NCBI GenBank assembly: GCA_047967505.1
Contig: CM106541.1
Direction: 5' to 3' (one strand)
Length of the DNA: 64,000 nt
Origin: Dipteris shenzhenensis
Taxonomy: Eukaryota > Polypodiophyta > Polypodiopsida > Gleicheniales
In this document: positions 12,750 to 22,967 of the stretch, piece by piece
How the letters are laid out: each line of letters starts with the position of its first letter
Numbering within the stretch: position 1 is the stretch's first letter
Notes under the pieces: generated by a model
What the model was told of the DNA's origin: nothing
Database searches by the model: none
What the model saw: only the letters and a program-made list of their open reading frames with translations
Position numbers and translations under genes: made by a program

Positions 12750-14010
12750 CCTTTCTTCCCCTCTCTTCTCTTATTCCCTCTTCTTCCCCTCTTTTCCTCT
12801 TTTCCTCCCTCTCTTATTTCCTCTTCATCCTCTCTTTTAATCTTCTTTTCCGCTCTTTTTTTTCATTCTCTTTTCCCCTCTTCCTTCCTCTTTCTTCTCT
12901 TCTTTTCCCCTCTCTTATTTCCTCTCTTTCATCCTCTTTTCTCTTCTTTTCATAAGCATATGCATTTGCCTATGCTTATGCTCATATGCTTATGCTTATG
13001 CATGAGCATATGCTCATATGCTCATATGCTTTTCCCCTCTCTTTTTTCTTCTCTTTTTCCCTCTTCTTTCTCTTCTTTTCCCCTCTCTTATTTCCTCTCT
13101 TTCATCATCTTTTCTCCTCTTTTCATAATCATATGCATTTGCCTATGCTTATGCATGAGCATATGCTCATATGCTCATGCATAAGCATAAGCATATTCTT
13201 TCTCTTTTTTCCTCTCTTTTCTTCTTTTCCCCTCTCTTTTTTCCTTCTCTTTTCCCCTCTTTCTTTCTCTTCTTTCTCTCCTCTCTTTCATCCTCTTTTC
13301 TCTTCTTTTCATAAGCATATTCATTTGTCTATGTATCTCTCTTATAAGCTTATGCTTATGCATGAGCATATGCTCATATGCTCATGCATAAGCATAAGCA
13401 TATGCTTTCTCTCTTGTTCTCTTTTTTCCCCACTTTTCTTCTTTTCTCCTCTCTTTTCTTATTTTCCCCTCTTCTTTTTCCTTCTCTTATGTTTATGGTC
13501 TTTTCCCCTCTCTTTTTTCATTCTTTTTCCCCCTCTTCCTTCCTCTTTCTTCTCTTCTTTTCCCTTCTCTTATTTCCTCTCTTTCATCCTCTTTTCTCTT
13601 CTTTCCATAAGCATATGCATTTGCCTATGCTTATGCTTATGCATGAGCATATGCTCATATGCTCATATGCTTTTCCCCTCTCTGTTTTCCTTCTCTTTTC
13701 TCATCTTCCTTTCTCTTCCTTCTCTTCTTTTCCCCTCTCTTATTTCCTCTCTTTCATCCTCTCTTCTATTCTTTTCATAAGCATATGCATTTGCCTATGC
13801 TTATGCTCATATGCTTATGCTTATTCATGAGCATATGCTCATATCCTCATATGCTTTCCCCCTCTCTTTTTTCCTTCTCTTTTCTCCTCTTCCTTTCTCC
13901 TCTTTTTCCCTCTCTTATTTTCTCTCTTTCATTTTCTTTTCTCTTCTTTTCATAAGCATATGCTTTCTCTCTTTTTCTCTTTTTTCCCCTCTTTTCTTCT
14001 TTTCTCCTCT
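12750..14010 (+). repeat. Pyrimidine-rich minisatellite with palindromic CATATGCTTATGC blocks
   Basis: Runs such as TTTTCCCCTCTCTTATTTCC alternate with blocks of AAGCATATGCATTTGCC and GAGCATATGCTCATATGC, giving six or so variant units of 150-250 bp. Long open frames (up to 264 codons) are by-products of stop-poor CT sequence and are not genes. It is homologous, in reverse, to the purine-rich array at 33.87-35.5 kb in CACTA-2 and sits in the same intron. Confidence 0.85.
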
Positions 14011-14154
14011 CTTTCGAAAGGGTAATTTTGTAACAAAGAATGTTGTATATCTTTGACATGTATATGCTTCTGTCGCTCGGCTCATTTGAGCGACTTTGTA
14101 TCACCCTTTTCACAAAGAAAATTTTGTAACAAACAACATTCTTTTGAATTACTT

Positions 14155-14222
14155 AAAAAAAAACATTAGTGGGGCAAAACAGGGCTTGCTATGGCCCTGT
14201 TTAGCCATACTAATGTTTTTTT
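14155..14222. repeat. Hairpin of CACTA-1
   Basis: Imperfect ~30-nt arms containing GGGGCxAAACAGGGC and GCCCTGTTTAGCC flank the loop TTGCTATG. This is the diverged counterpart of the perfect hairpin at 31978-32047. Confidence 0.8.
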
Positions 14223-14236
14223 ACAGCTTTTGTTAA

Positions 14237-14329
14237 TCGTTGCTATATAGCGATGTTTATGAGTGTCGCTATATAGTGATGTTTACTAGTGTCGCTATAT
14301 AGCAACGTTTATTAGTGTCGCTATATTGC
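14237..14329. repeat. Subterminal repeats of CACTA-1
   Basis: Four copies of a (G/T)TCGCTATATAGCGA-like near-palindrome, about 25 bp apart, lie within 170 bp of the terminus. In the En/Spm system such subterminal repeats bind TNPA. Confidence 0.8.
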
Positions 14330-14402
14330 CCATTAAAAAAAAAACTTTTTAGTGTAAAAAAGGTCGGTATTTTCGTTAGAAAAGGGCCTCTGCCTTGTAG
14401 TG

Positions 14403-15376
14403 AGACCTCCTTAAAAATAAGAAAAGCTAGCTATAAAATCCTCTCCCCAACTACATTACACAAACTCCATGATGCATAGCAAGGACTAGCTACTATGACA
14501 TCCCCAGTGATATCATCATCTCCTAACAGTGGGTGTAGACCATAGTATAAAAGTATGCTCTCACATACGAATCCACACGGCTAGCACTAAAGGAGAAGGC
14601 TAATCAAAAAGTAGTCTAAAATCTCTTCATTCAAGCTACAACTACTTGTGAAGTCTAGATGATTTCATTTTAGTCTCTCCCAACACAAAAATAATTATTC
14701 AGAGAAACACTCCTCAAAGCCAACTAAATTCTCTTCCCAATAGCATAGAAAATTTCTAATTCTCTGTAATCGAGAAGCCCCTTCACAAAAAGACTTAGAC
14801 CTACAATTACTTACATGAAAGATCATAAGATGAATAGAAGCATGTAATTGCATGCCTGCTAAAGTGCAAGTATATAATACCTAAGTTTGACTATTCATCT
14901 CTGAATATTGATAGAATCATCCTGGAGAGAATCGACTAACTCACAAGTTTGTCACATGAAAACTTCTTGCTTAAGCCTCCTAGCTCTTTCAAAGTATTAT
15001 ATATCGTACCTGCTAATTAATAGGGGCACCTCCATATGTGACTACACATCTTAAACCAGTGCGATATGAAAACTTCTTGGCTTCTTCATGGATCTGAAAC
15101 TAGTCAATTAAGGAATCAAAATTTGAAGAATATGCCTTTCAAGCTACCAAAATAATGTCACATAAAAATGAGATAGCAAGATGTAGTTTCTATCATTCAG
15201 ATAGTGTAAAGATAAGATAGTAAGAGCAGGTGACAAAAGCATCTATTTTAAATTGAACATCTTGGAAGAATCAGCAACATGCAAGTTGGGGAACTAGGAA
15301 CACATTTCAAAGATGCAATATTACCCTTTAGACAAGGAAAAACATTATCGAAATAACCATATAGAATCAAATAAAC
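14403..15376. other. AT-rich spacer, nothing recognised
   Basis: The stretch between CACTA-1 and the 10.7-kb transposon has only short, unremarkable frames and no repeat I could identify. Confidence 0.6.
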
Positions 15377-15408
15377 CATTAGGAAAAAAGGGAGCTCATT
15401 TTGGGGCC
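15377..15408 (+). repeat. Left terminal inverted repeat of the 10.7-kb transposon
   Basis: Starts CATTAGGAAAAAAGGGAGCT and ends CATTTTGGGGCC. It differs from the right repeat at two of 32 positions. Confidence 0.85.
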
Positions 15409-15867
15409 TTTTACGGTTTGGAAAAATAAGCTCTCAACCAATCAATAGAAGGCCAACGTAACGTTGAAAATTCACGAAAATAAGAGAAAATATAAAAAAG
15501 AAACAATACTTTATGTAAGTACAAGCGTGCTACATTAATGAGGAGATTGGTTTTTTATTCGTAGAAGATCTTTGGACAAGAAGATAGAATCTAAACTGAC
15601 ATTTTATCTGACAAGATCCTTCCCGCTTCCACCTTCCTTTGAATTTTCAAATATTGTGCCGCCTTTCGTGCGAAAGGTCTACCATTCTACACCATTGCCT
15701 CATTGTGCAACTGCCTTCCCTTTCCAAAACTGCTCCCTTGATCCTGTTTGGCGTAGAGTAAGATGTTTCTCGTCAACTGTCTGTTTGCCCACTTTCTCTT
15801 TCTTGAAACTTCAAATTGTTATCTTAGTTACATTACTTTGCTATTGTTACAGATTCAGAAAATCTCC

Positions 15868-17307
15868 ATGGTGAACCAAAACCACGGCCGTTCTTGTGCA
15901 AGACGCTCTGTGGATGATAATGCTACGAAGGCAGAATTATACCAAACATCCTTACCCCGTCGACCTGCTTCTTCTATTTCGTCGGTAGAGAATTCAAGTA
16001 CAGTCAAAACAGAAGGAACTTGGGAAAGGTTTAGTGTTTCGAAAGGAGCATGGGTGCTCATGCAACCTAGCAAAAGAAAAAGACCCCAGACAAAAAACAT
16101 TTTCTTGGCATCGTGGAAGGGAAGAGTACGAGATTTTAAAATCACCAAAGGGAAGATATCCGTGAAAGAAGTTTTGATTCAGCACGTGTACATGCATAAA
16201 GAACTTGTCTTGCGAGACTATCCAAAAAATCTTCCGCAACACAGGCCTAATTGTATATTTTTCTATTGTGGTTTTTTCCTTCATGAGGTGTATGGATTTT
16301 TAAGATGAAGCTTTCTCTCTTAACTTATTGACATTCTTGTGTTGTTTTATTTCAGATTTATATCCTTCATCGTATGAGACATGGCAAAACATCGATTGTA
16401 TTCTGGGATTTATAGATGTTCTGCATGGATCGATAGGAGAACAACAATACCAAGGTCGATGTGCAACAGAGCTAGCTCAATCGGGTATATTTTTTACTGA
16501 TCATTTTTATCAGTTGCTGGACAAAGCTAACACACATGGTGTATTAATAAAACAAGACCTTCCGGCGTGGAATTCGGTGGATTGGCCTCACCCACATTCT
16601 AGTGTTACAGAGGCATATAGGGCGAAGCTTTTTACAGAAGTACAGAAAGCTCTGAGGCCCAATATTGCCACTAGGATAGTAAAAATTTCTTTGTGCATGC
16701 CTCTCACAGTTTTTGTAGACTTGTTTAATACCTTTCCAGTAAAGGTTTCAAAAACAATGCTCACAGTTAAAGCAACAAATTCGGCATGCATGCCACAATT
16801 TTTGGATAAAGGTTGGGATAAGAAGACATGTAGTTCAGTGTTTTGTGAGGTGGTCCAACCTTCTATGCAACTGAAGTACATGGTTGCATCACAAAATTTT
16901 ATTTTCTCTTTTTATTACAAGCGCAGTCGAATGCTAGGTTCAAAGCTTGTCCCAATGGACCAAGATGAAGAGTCGTTTGGTGCACATAATAAACTTATTG
17001 ATATTGATGTTCTTGAGAATGGTGATGTGGTAGCCAGTATCTCGTTAAGAGAATGTTGCTCCCTAGCTCAATTACGCAGTGACATTCTGTTTGAGACTGA
17101 AGGTTCTATCTCAAACGACTTTTTATTTATCTACAAGAACAGAAAGGTACACCATCTGATTTATCCTAGTCTCTATAAGCATTGCTATTAGTTTAATTTA
17201 CCACTCTAATTCATATTGCTTTTTTACAGTTACTCAGAAGAAGAGAGAGCTCAGTTAAATGCAAAGACATAGAAAATTTTAAAATTGAGATCACACATAC
17301 TCCATAA
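15868..17307 (+). CDS. Gene A: unknown 417-aa protein of the 10.7-kb transposon
   Basis: Not recognised with confidence. Three exons, 15868-16252, 16356-17146 and 17230-17307, join in phase 1 and phase 0 with GT-AG borders and end at TAA. The amino-terminal ~50 residues are Ser/Arg-rich and polar. Residues about 60-165 contain KGAWVLMQPSKRKR, FLASWKGRVRDF and, across the first junction, YLYPSSYETWQNIDCILGF; the order of short beta-like segments loosely recalls a BAH domain, which is only a guess. The carboxyl end (VVASISLREC...LAQLRSDI...NDFLFIYKNRK) has a ubiquitin-like beta-grasp look. The frame is intact, unlike most TE genes in this window. It converges on the H3-like gene. Confidence 0.65.
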
Positions 17308-17391
17308 AGAAAGGTTTTGTATTCAATCAAGTAAGATTTTGTACAGAATTGTTTAGCTGAATCTGTAGAACATATTTCTAACATCCATTTT

Positions 17392-17999
17392 CTATTTATG
17401 TACAGTTTCATCCAGAGGCTGCTCTACATTTTCTGGAGGATCTTCTCTCTGCTGCTCCATCCTGTCCGTGCTCCATCCTGTCTCCTCCACTGCCCCAGAA
17501 GCCTCTCTTTGCTGCTTCTCCACCTTCTCCTCAACATCAGCAGCAGGTCTTTGCTCCTGTGTCTGCTCCTCCTCAGCACTCTGTGATTGCTCCTGTGGCT
17601 TCTGGTCCTCAACATCAGGTGCTTCATATGTGGGATCAAGGTGTATGACACCTTCTTGTACTTTAGAGCTTTCACCCAGCTCCACAGTAGCTCATTCTTG
17701 TTAGCCAATGCTGCTAAGCATTGTTTTGTCAAATCAAAATCATTGACTGAAACTTCATCCTCAATATGTACAACTACATCAGGGCCCAGCTCCTTCAACC
17801 TTCTATGTATGTGTAGCTCCTTCTTTCCAGTTTCCACATCTATAACAGATTTTGTTTCTTTTACTTGCTGCTTCAGTGAGTCCTCATAAGCAGCCTTCCC
17901 TCTGGTGTTCTTTGAGTGTGTTACCTCAACAACCTTTACCTCATCAACCTTGACCTTCCTTGTAGGTGGAATTAGCAATATATCTCTCATTTTGATGTC
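17392..17999 (-). pseudogene. Putative carboxyl-terminal extension of the H3-like gene, interrupted
   Basis: Immediately after the H3-like stop TAG (18000-18002) the same frame stays open for about 140 codons, with a Met at 17990 (MRDILLIPPTRKVKVDEV). Near 17660 the plausible coding switches to another frame, encoding a Glu/Gln-rich acidic tail (SAEEEQTQEQRPAADVEEK) that ends at TAG 17392. Either the locus has one premature TAG and one frameshift, or there is a separate downstream gene. A 44-bp GT-AG interval would also restore the frame but is shorter than usual plant introns. Neither part resembles a family I know. Confidence 0.45.
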
Positions 18000-18476
18000 C
18001 TACCATTCCACAAGATGAACCAGCTTGTCATATCTCCATCTCACTCTGGACAAAGTGTTGAAATCTTTGGCCATCAAAGTCACCCTGTGAGCATGGGCTG
18101 CTACAAGCATTGCATCCTCAAAATATTTCTCCAGGTAATCCTCTGCCATTTCCTGCAAGGAAAGAATGGCAGTTCTATTCCACCTGAACCCAAGGTTCCA
18201 ACTGTCACAAATTTCTCTCACCAGTCTTTGAAAGGGTGCTTTGGGTATTGCAAAACCTATGGCTTTCTGTTGCCTCCTTATTTCCCTAAGCACACCTGCA
18301 CCCTTATTCAATCTTTTGGCCTTTTGCTTGAGCAAGCTCATTGGCTTACCCTTCCTGCCATGTGAAGCTCTTCCCTTTGGAGGCACACTAAACTTCTTGG
18401 AACCTGTCCCAGCTGCTGTTGCTGCAAGACCTGGTCCTTTGCCAACTTGCCTTGCAGTTGATTTGGTTCTTGCCAT
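18000..18476 (-). CDS. Histone H3-like protein encoded inside a DNA transposon
   Basis: Encodes 158 aa starting MARTKSTARQVGKG. Histone H3 packs DNA as part of the nucleosome; this frame keeps the tail start ARTK-x-TAR and the alpha-N/alpha-1 region GVLREIRRQQKAIGF (61-75) with PKAPFQRLVREI (78-89), then an alpha-2 of the LQEMAEDYLEKYFEDA type (107-122) and HAHRVTLMAKD (128-138). The tail has Q at position 9 and V at 10 instead of K9-S10, and nothing equivalent to the K27 ARKS motif. IPKAPF recalls CENH3, but loop 1 has canonical H3 length. The end (KLVHLVEW) replaces the usual RIRGERA. A tract TTTTTCAG ends four bases before the ATG, so a 5' leader intron is likely. It may continue into the extension described at 17392-17999. 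Confidence 0.85.
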   Translation of the reverse strand: MARTKSTARQVGKGPGLAATAAGTGSKKFSVPPKGRASHGRKGKPMSLLKQKAKRLNKGAGVLREIRRQQKAIGFAIPKAPFQRLVREICDSWNLGFRWNRTAILSLQEMAEDYLEKYFEDAMLVAAHAHRVTLMAKDFNTLSRVRWRYDKLVHLVEW

Positions 18477-18529
18477 CACTCTGAAAAACTGCATACAAAG
18501 GATTGGAAAGAGATCAAAGACATGAAGAA

Positions 18530-19470
18530 CATGTTCTAACAAAGAAAAGGCAATCACAGGGGTGGTAGAAGCCAAATAGAGAAATTTGCAATAAAATGCG
18601 ATATGAGCAGTTTGGAATTTCAAACAGGTCCACATCGCATTTTGCTGCAAATTTTTTAAATGAAATGCTGGTGCACTCCTACAGTGATTTCTATGTTTCT
18701 CCAACCAAATACAGTATGAATGGAGGTCATGCAAGAAGATCACATGCAAATATCACACTTGAAGATCTGCATTCCTTCAGTGATTTCTCTGTCTTGGTTT
18801 GAGCCTATGCATTTCCATACAGGATGTAATTTTTCTATTTTAGGCAAGAAGATTGCAGAGACTAAGGGGAGTCACAAAACCAGACATGTTCTCATTAAGA
18901 AAAGGCAATCACAGAGGTGGAAGAAGCCAAATAGACAAATTTGCAATAAAATGCGATATGAGCAGTTTGGAATTTCAAACAGGTCCACATCGCATTTTGC
19001 TGCAAATTTCTGAAATGACATGCTGGTGAACTTCTACAGTGATTTCTTTGTCTCTCCAGCCAAATACAGTATGAATGGAGTTTATGCAAGAAGACTACAG
19101 CTATGGAAGTCAAAAAACCAGAACATGTTCTCACAAAGAGAAGGCAATCACAGGGGTGGAAGAAGCCAAATAGAGAAATTTGCAATAAAATGCGATATGA
19201 GCAGTTTGGAATTTCAAACAGGTCCACATCGCATTTTGCTGCAAATTTTCTAAATGACATGCTGGTGCACTCCTACAGTGATTTCTATGTTTCTCCAACC
19301 AAATACAGTATGAATGGAGGTTATGCAAGAAGATCACATGCAAATATCACACTTGAAGTTCTGCTTTCCTACAGTGATTTCTCTGTCTTGGTTTGAGTCT
19401 ATGCATTTCCATACAGTATGTATTTTTTCTATTTTAGGCAAAAAGATTGCAGAGACTAAGGGGAGAACCC
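18530..19470. repeat. Stem-loop repeat array 1, upstream of the H3-like gene
   Basis: Three stem-loops lie at 18581-18655, 18936-19010 and 19175-19249. Arms are of the type AATTTGCAATAAAATGCGAT and its inverse ATCGCATTTTGCTGCAAATT, separated by about 30 bases containing CAGTTTGGAATTTCAAACAG. They are embedded in longer direct repeats that also include CTACAGTGATTTCT and GGCAATCACAGxGGTGG. The array is upstream of the H3-like start and possibly within its 5' leader intron. Confidence 0.88.
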
Positions 19471-19673
19471 ATTGTTCCTGACCTGGAGTCTATCTGTGGA
19501 TGTGCTGTGCTGCTGAGGAGTAATCTGTGCTGAGGATGATTCTGTGCTGCTGGACAAGATGCTGATGCTGCAGAGTATGGAGGTAGGGAGGCAAGAGAGC
19601 AGAGACTGGAGGGCAAGAGTTCTAAACAGGATACCACAAAGAAGTGCAAATAGAATTAAAGAATCACTAAATC

Positions 19674-19753
19674 CCACACGTGTGGAATCTAGTCGTTTTT
19701 CACACGTGTGGATGGGACCCAGATCTCTTGGAGTTTGAAATCTGGCACGTGTG
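19674..19753. promoter_or_regulatory. Three G-box-like CACGTG palindromes between divergent genes
   Basis: CCACACGTGTGG (19674-19685), CACACGTGTG (19701-19710) and GGCACGTGTG (19744-19753) lie within 80 bp. CACGTG is the core bound by plant bZIP and bHLH factors. They sit between the H3-like gene and gene B, where divergent promoters are expected. Confidence 0.55.
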
Positions 19754-20016
19754 AAAGTACACTTTATTCCTTGGAACTTGTGCCATTCATTATTTCATCA
19801 TGAATACCACAACCACTTTTCCCTCCCCTGGATTCCAATCTCTCATCCCTGCCACGACTCTCTCCTGATCCTTTCTCTCTGATTCTTTCCTACCCAGCAC
19901 ACTCCATCCAGACTGCAACCTGCCTGAAGACAGTACTGCCAGATCTCCAGGTTACCTAGAGTGCAAGGTTCAAGCTAGAGAAAGAGCAGGAGATTTACCA
20001 GTGCAACTCAATCAGC

Positions 20017-22644
20017 ATGGAAAAGGAAAAAAAAGGTCAGAGTTCTAGTTTGGTTTCAATGTTTTTCAACATTTATTTCTTCCATCCATTGGATTTTTTA
20101 TGTCCCAATGTCTTCACTCAGCTCCATCCTTCTTCCACAATGTGGTAAATCACCCAGAAATTAGATTGTAGGTTGATATGAACAGAAACAAGAAATTTGC
20201 AACAAAATGCGAGGAGAGTGGTTTGGAATTCTCTAAACAGCCCATATCGCATTTTGCTGCAAATTCCTGTTGTGGACTCCTTGCTCATGAAAATTTTCAT
20301 TCATTCCATTTTTTCTCTTGCATATGAGATCATAGTGTCCAGGAATCATTGAAATGAACCAAGTGCTTGATTTGACATGCACATGAACAGAACTTGAGAA
20401 TTTGCAACAAAATGCGAGGAGAGTGGTTTATAGTTCTCTAAACAGCCCATATCGCATTTTGCTGCAAATTCCTATTGTTGACACATTCCTCATGAATAGT
20501 ATCACTCATTCCATTATTTCTCTTGCATATGAGATCATAGTGTCCAGGAATCACTGAGATGAACCAAGTTCTTGATTTGACATGCACATGACCAGAATTT
20601 GAGAATTTGCAACAAAATGCGAGGAGAGTGGTTTACAATTCTCTAAACAGCCCATATCGCATTTTGCTGCAAATTCCTGTGTATTATTTGTTTCTCACTT
20701 CTACCTCATTAATTTGCTACCTTTAGCCCTGTGGAGATCTTCCTTGATGATGAGAAATGTTTTTGTTTTGGAACAGCTGGCTCCCAGGCCCCACCTTTCA
20801 AGAGGAAGCTGGACTTTTCTGCTGCTATAATAAAACCACAGCAATCACCAGGTGAGTGATGAGATGTCATGAAGGAATTATCTGGTGATATACAATGCAT
20901 TCACTGATTGCATATGTCAGCATATAGAATTCATAGTATATAAGTTTTTGAACAGGCAAAAAGAAGAGGCTGGAGCAGAGTGCTGATTCTTCCATCAAAA
21001 AACAAATGGAACCAGAAGAGGACAGTTCTCCAGATTTGCTCCTATTTGAGTTTCTTCACAAATGCAAGGCTCAGAGTAACTTCCATTTATACCACAGTAT
21101 TTTCAACATGGAGTTCTCAATGAGCTCTGTACTGGAGCAACACAAAGATTTTCTTTCAGACTATTGGGATGCCTTCAAAGAACTGACAGAGGCAGGAAGA
21201 ATTGTGGGAGGTGAAAAGGTTTTTGTGCACATTAATCATATTGTCTCCAATGACAGGCTGAGGTACCATGTGAGCAGAAGATTTGACAGCCTGCCTGATC
21301 ACTATAAATTCAACTGTACTTTGCACACCAGAAAGTGCAGAGTGCTGGAGGAGAGCATGGCATTTCTCATGTACATTGTCTTCAGTCAGGAGTCTTTGGA
21401 TGAACAAGGGCAGGAAACAGAAGAAGAAGACACATCTGAAGCTTCTGAAAAGGAGGATGTTTCTTTGGGCTCTGAAATGGCAGAGCAAGAAGAAGATATC
21501 AACCTTCAGGATGAGGGGCTGCAAGTGGCTGCTCTTGACCTTGTTCAACTGAGGAATAAAACTCTGAGGGGAGCAGAGCCAGTTGAAGATTTTGATGTTC
21601 AGAGCAGCAACTATGCAGTGCCCATGCTTCCAGGTGTGTTGATTGGTGGAAAGGATTATGTTTTCCTCCATGATATAGAGTGTATGTTTGATTTGAGGGA
21701 GGACTATGCCATTTCCCTTATTGCCCAGGCTTCAAGGCTTGACAAGGAGGTTGGCATAGAGGATGACCAATCACTTCTGGCTTTGGAAACAATGTTTGAT
21801 CCTGTAGAGGCCCTTTCATTTTGTTTCAAAGAGGCTGAAAAGTTCCAAGAGCCAGATGAAGCTGCCTTCCAGCTCACACAGGAAGCTATGAATCTCTCAG
21901 CTCTATACACAAAAAAGACTAGAGAAGAGGCTGTACAAGAAGGGAGAGGGATAAATCTTTGGAAAGATGAACTGCTTGTTGCTGATGAAAATGAGAAGGT
22001 ACTTCAAATCATATACTTTGACTTCTGCTTAACTTTAGTTTTGTAGGTTGTGTATTGTCTCACTCCAATCCTTTGATATGTTGCAGCTACAAATTGAGGA
22101 TGACACATTCCTCCAGAGATCAAGTGGAAGCAGGCAGGTTGGGTTTCGCAAAATGTCAGGCCTAGCTCATTATATTCATGATCTAGGCAGTGCCAAGATC
22201 TTGATTTACCATAGGCAGTTGAGCAACAATGGAGAAGCCATTGTTTACTTCCTAAAATGTTTGTCCAGGGCTTTAGGTGGACATGCTCTTTCATGGCAAA
22301 AGGAAAAGATCATTTTGATAGAGAGGTTGTCTGCCATAGATATATTTGGAGATTATGTGAATAAGCAGGCCTCTAGGGCCGCTTACTTTTTGTCTTACAC
22401 TTCTTATGCATTAGCATGTGGTGTTAAGGACCCCAAATATCTGGAGGGCTATGGAAAACACCAGCTTGCAAGGTTTCGAGAGCCACCCATGATTGCATCA
22501 GGCCACACAGTCCAAGAAGAGGAACAGGTGGAGAGAGCTGAAGAAAAGGATAAAGAGACAGTCGACATCAAGCCAATAAAGAAGAAAAAGACTCCAATCA
22601 AAATCAAAAAGAGAGTTCCGATGAACAGGCCCTGGGAGAAATAG
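20017..22644 (+). CDS. Gene B: unknown 564-aa protein of the 10.7-kb transposon
   Basis: Not recognised. Exons 20017-20035, 20777-20851, 20956-21998 and 22087-22644 join in consistent phase and give 564 codons without a stop. The start ATG (MEKEKK) in a 19-nt first exon is inferred from phase; the rest is firmer. Visible parts: a basic stretch KKKRLEQ near residue 35 (possible nuclear signal), a mixed helical segment, a strongly acidic Glu-rich linker (about 176-218), a second globular half with KMSGLAHYIHDLGSAKILIY, and a lysine-rich end (KKKKTPIKIKKRVP). Intron 1 contains stem-loop array 2. It diverges from the H3-like gene and converges with the transposase gene 323 bp away. The intact frame suggests recent function or recent insertion. 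Confidence 0.65.
20160..20690. repeat. Stem-loop repeat array 2, in intron 1 of gene B
   Basis: Three stem-loops at 20191-20269, 20397-20472 and 20602-20679 repeat with a ~207-bp period. Arms AATTTGCAACAAAATGCGA and TCGCATTTTGCTGCAAATT pair with one mismatch over 19 nt; the loop carries GGAGAGTGGTTT and CTCTAAACAGCCCA. Flanks such as CATATGAGATCATAGTGTCC repeat as well. The same arms are found in array 1. Confidence 0.9.
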
Positions 22645-22967
22645 GATTTAGTCATCGAATATAGCACAAACATTATATTAAATTTGAACTGATTTGTATA
22701 AAGTCTTTGATATCTGGTATGATCTTGTATAAATGATTAATAAGTTGATGATGAAATGATTTGTACATTTACATAGAGTGGTGTCGTTAAATATTAAATG
22801 AACAATATATTGAAATTGTAAACAAATTGTATTAAGTTCAGATCATATGTTTCACATTGAAATTTTTTTCATGCATAACACCAAGAGTCACTTGTTCCAC
22901 TAAAAAAATTTCTATTGAATGAGTTTGAAAACATGTGGACATAACCCCAATAAGTTACAAATGAGTC
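22645..22967. other. Convergent intergenic spacer between genes B and C
   Basis: AT-rich 323-bp gap holding the 3' ends of two convergent genes. AATAAA-like words are present but I cannot assign a poly(A) signal. Confidence 0.5.

Larger units (their letters stand above)
12245..14402 (-). mobile_element. CACTA-1: CACTA transposon truncated at one end
   Basis: The right boundary CTTGTAGTG (14394-14402) is an inverted CACTA terminus. Read on the minus strand, the first ~65 bases (CACTACAAGGCAGAGG...) match the left end of CACTA-2 at 31740 with few differences. The inward order is the same as in CACTA-2: subterminal GTCGCTATATAGC repeats, a hairpin, GATACAAAxTCGC spacer, purine/pyrimidine minisatellite, a small exon with conserved splice sites (12613-12648) and leader sequence to about 12245. 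It lacks the TNPA-like coding exons present in CACTA-2 at 32.27-33.82 kb, and all of TNP2 and the other terminus. It is therefore a non-autonomous remnant. Confidence 0.85.

Noticed and set aside
12588-14056. Long plus-strand frames of up to 264 codons, Ser/Phe/Leu-rich and looking like membrane proteins
   Set aside because: They are translations of CT-rich minisatellite units; several frames are open at once and the region is intronic in the homologous CACTA-2.
18000-18476. Calling the H3-like protein a bona fide CENH3
   Set aside because: Loop 1 has ordinary H3 length and the tail begins ARTK; only IPKAPF and the divergence recall CENH3.
18895-19343. Minus-strand frames of 121 and 70 codons overlapping the stem-loop array
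   Set aside because: They repeat the same translated array unit; not independent genes.
19434-19677. Minus-strand frame with a signal-peptide-like start (MGFSDSLILFALLCGIL)
   Set aside because: Short, overlaps another frame of equal quality, lies in a promoter-like region; could be a small exon but I cannot support it.
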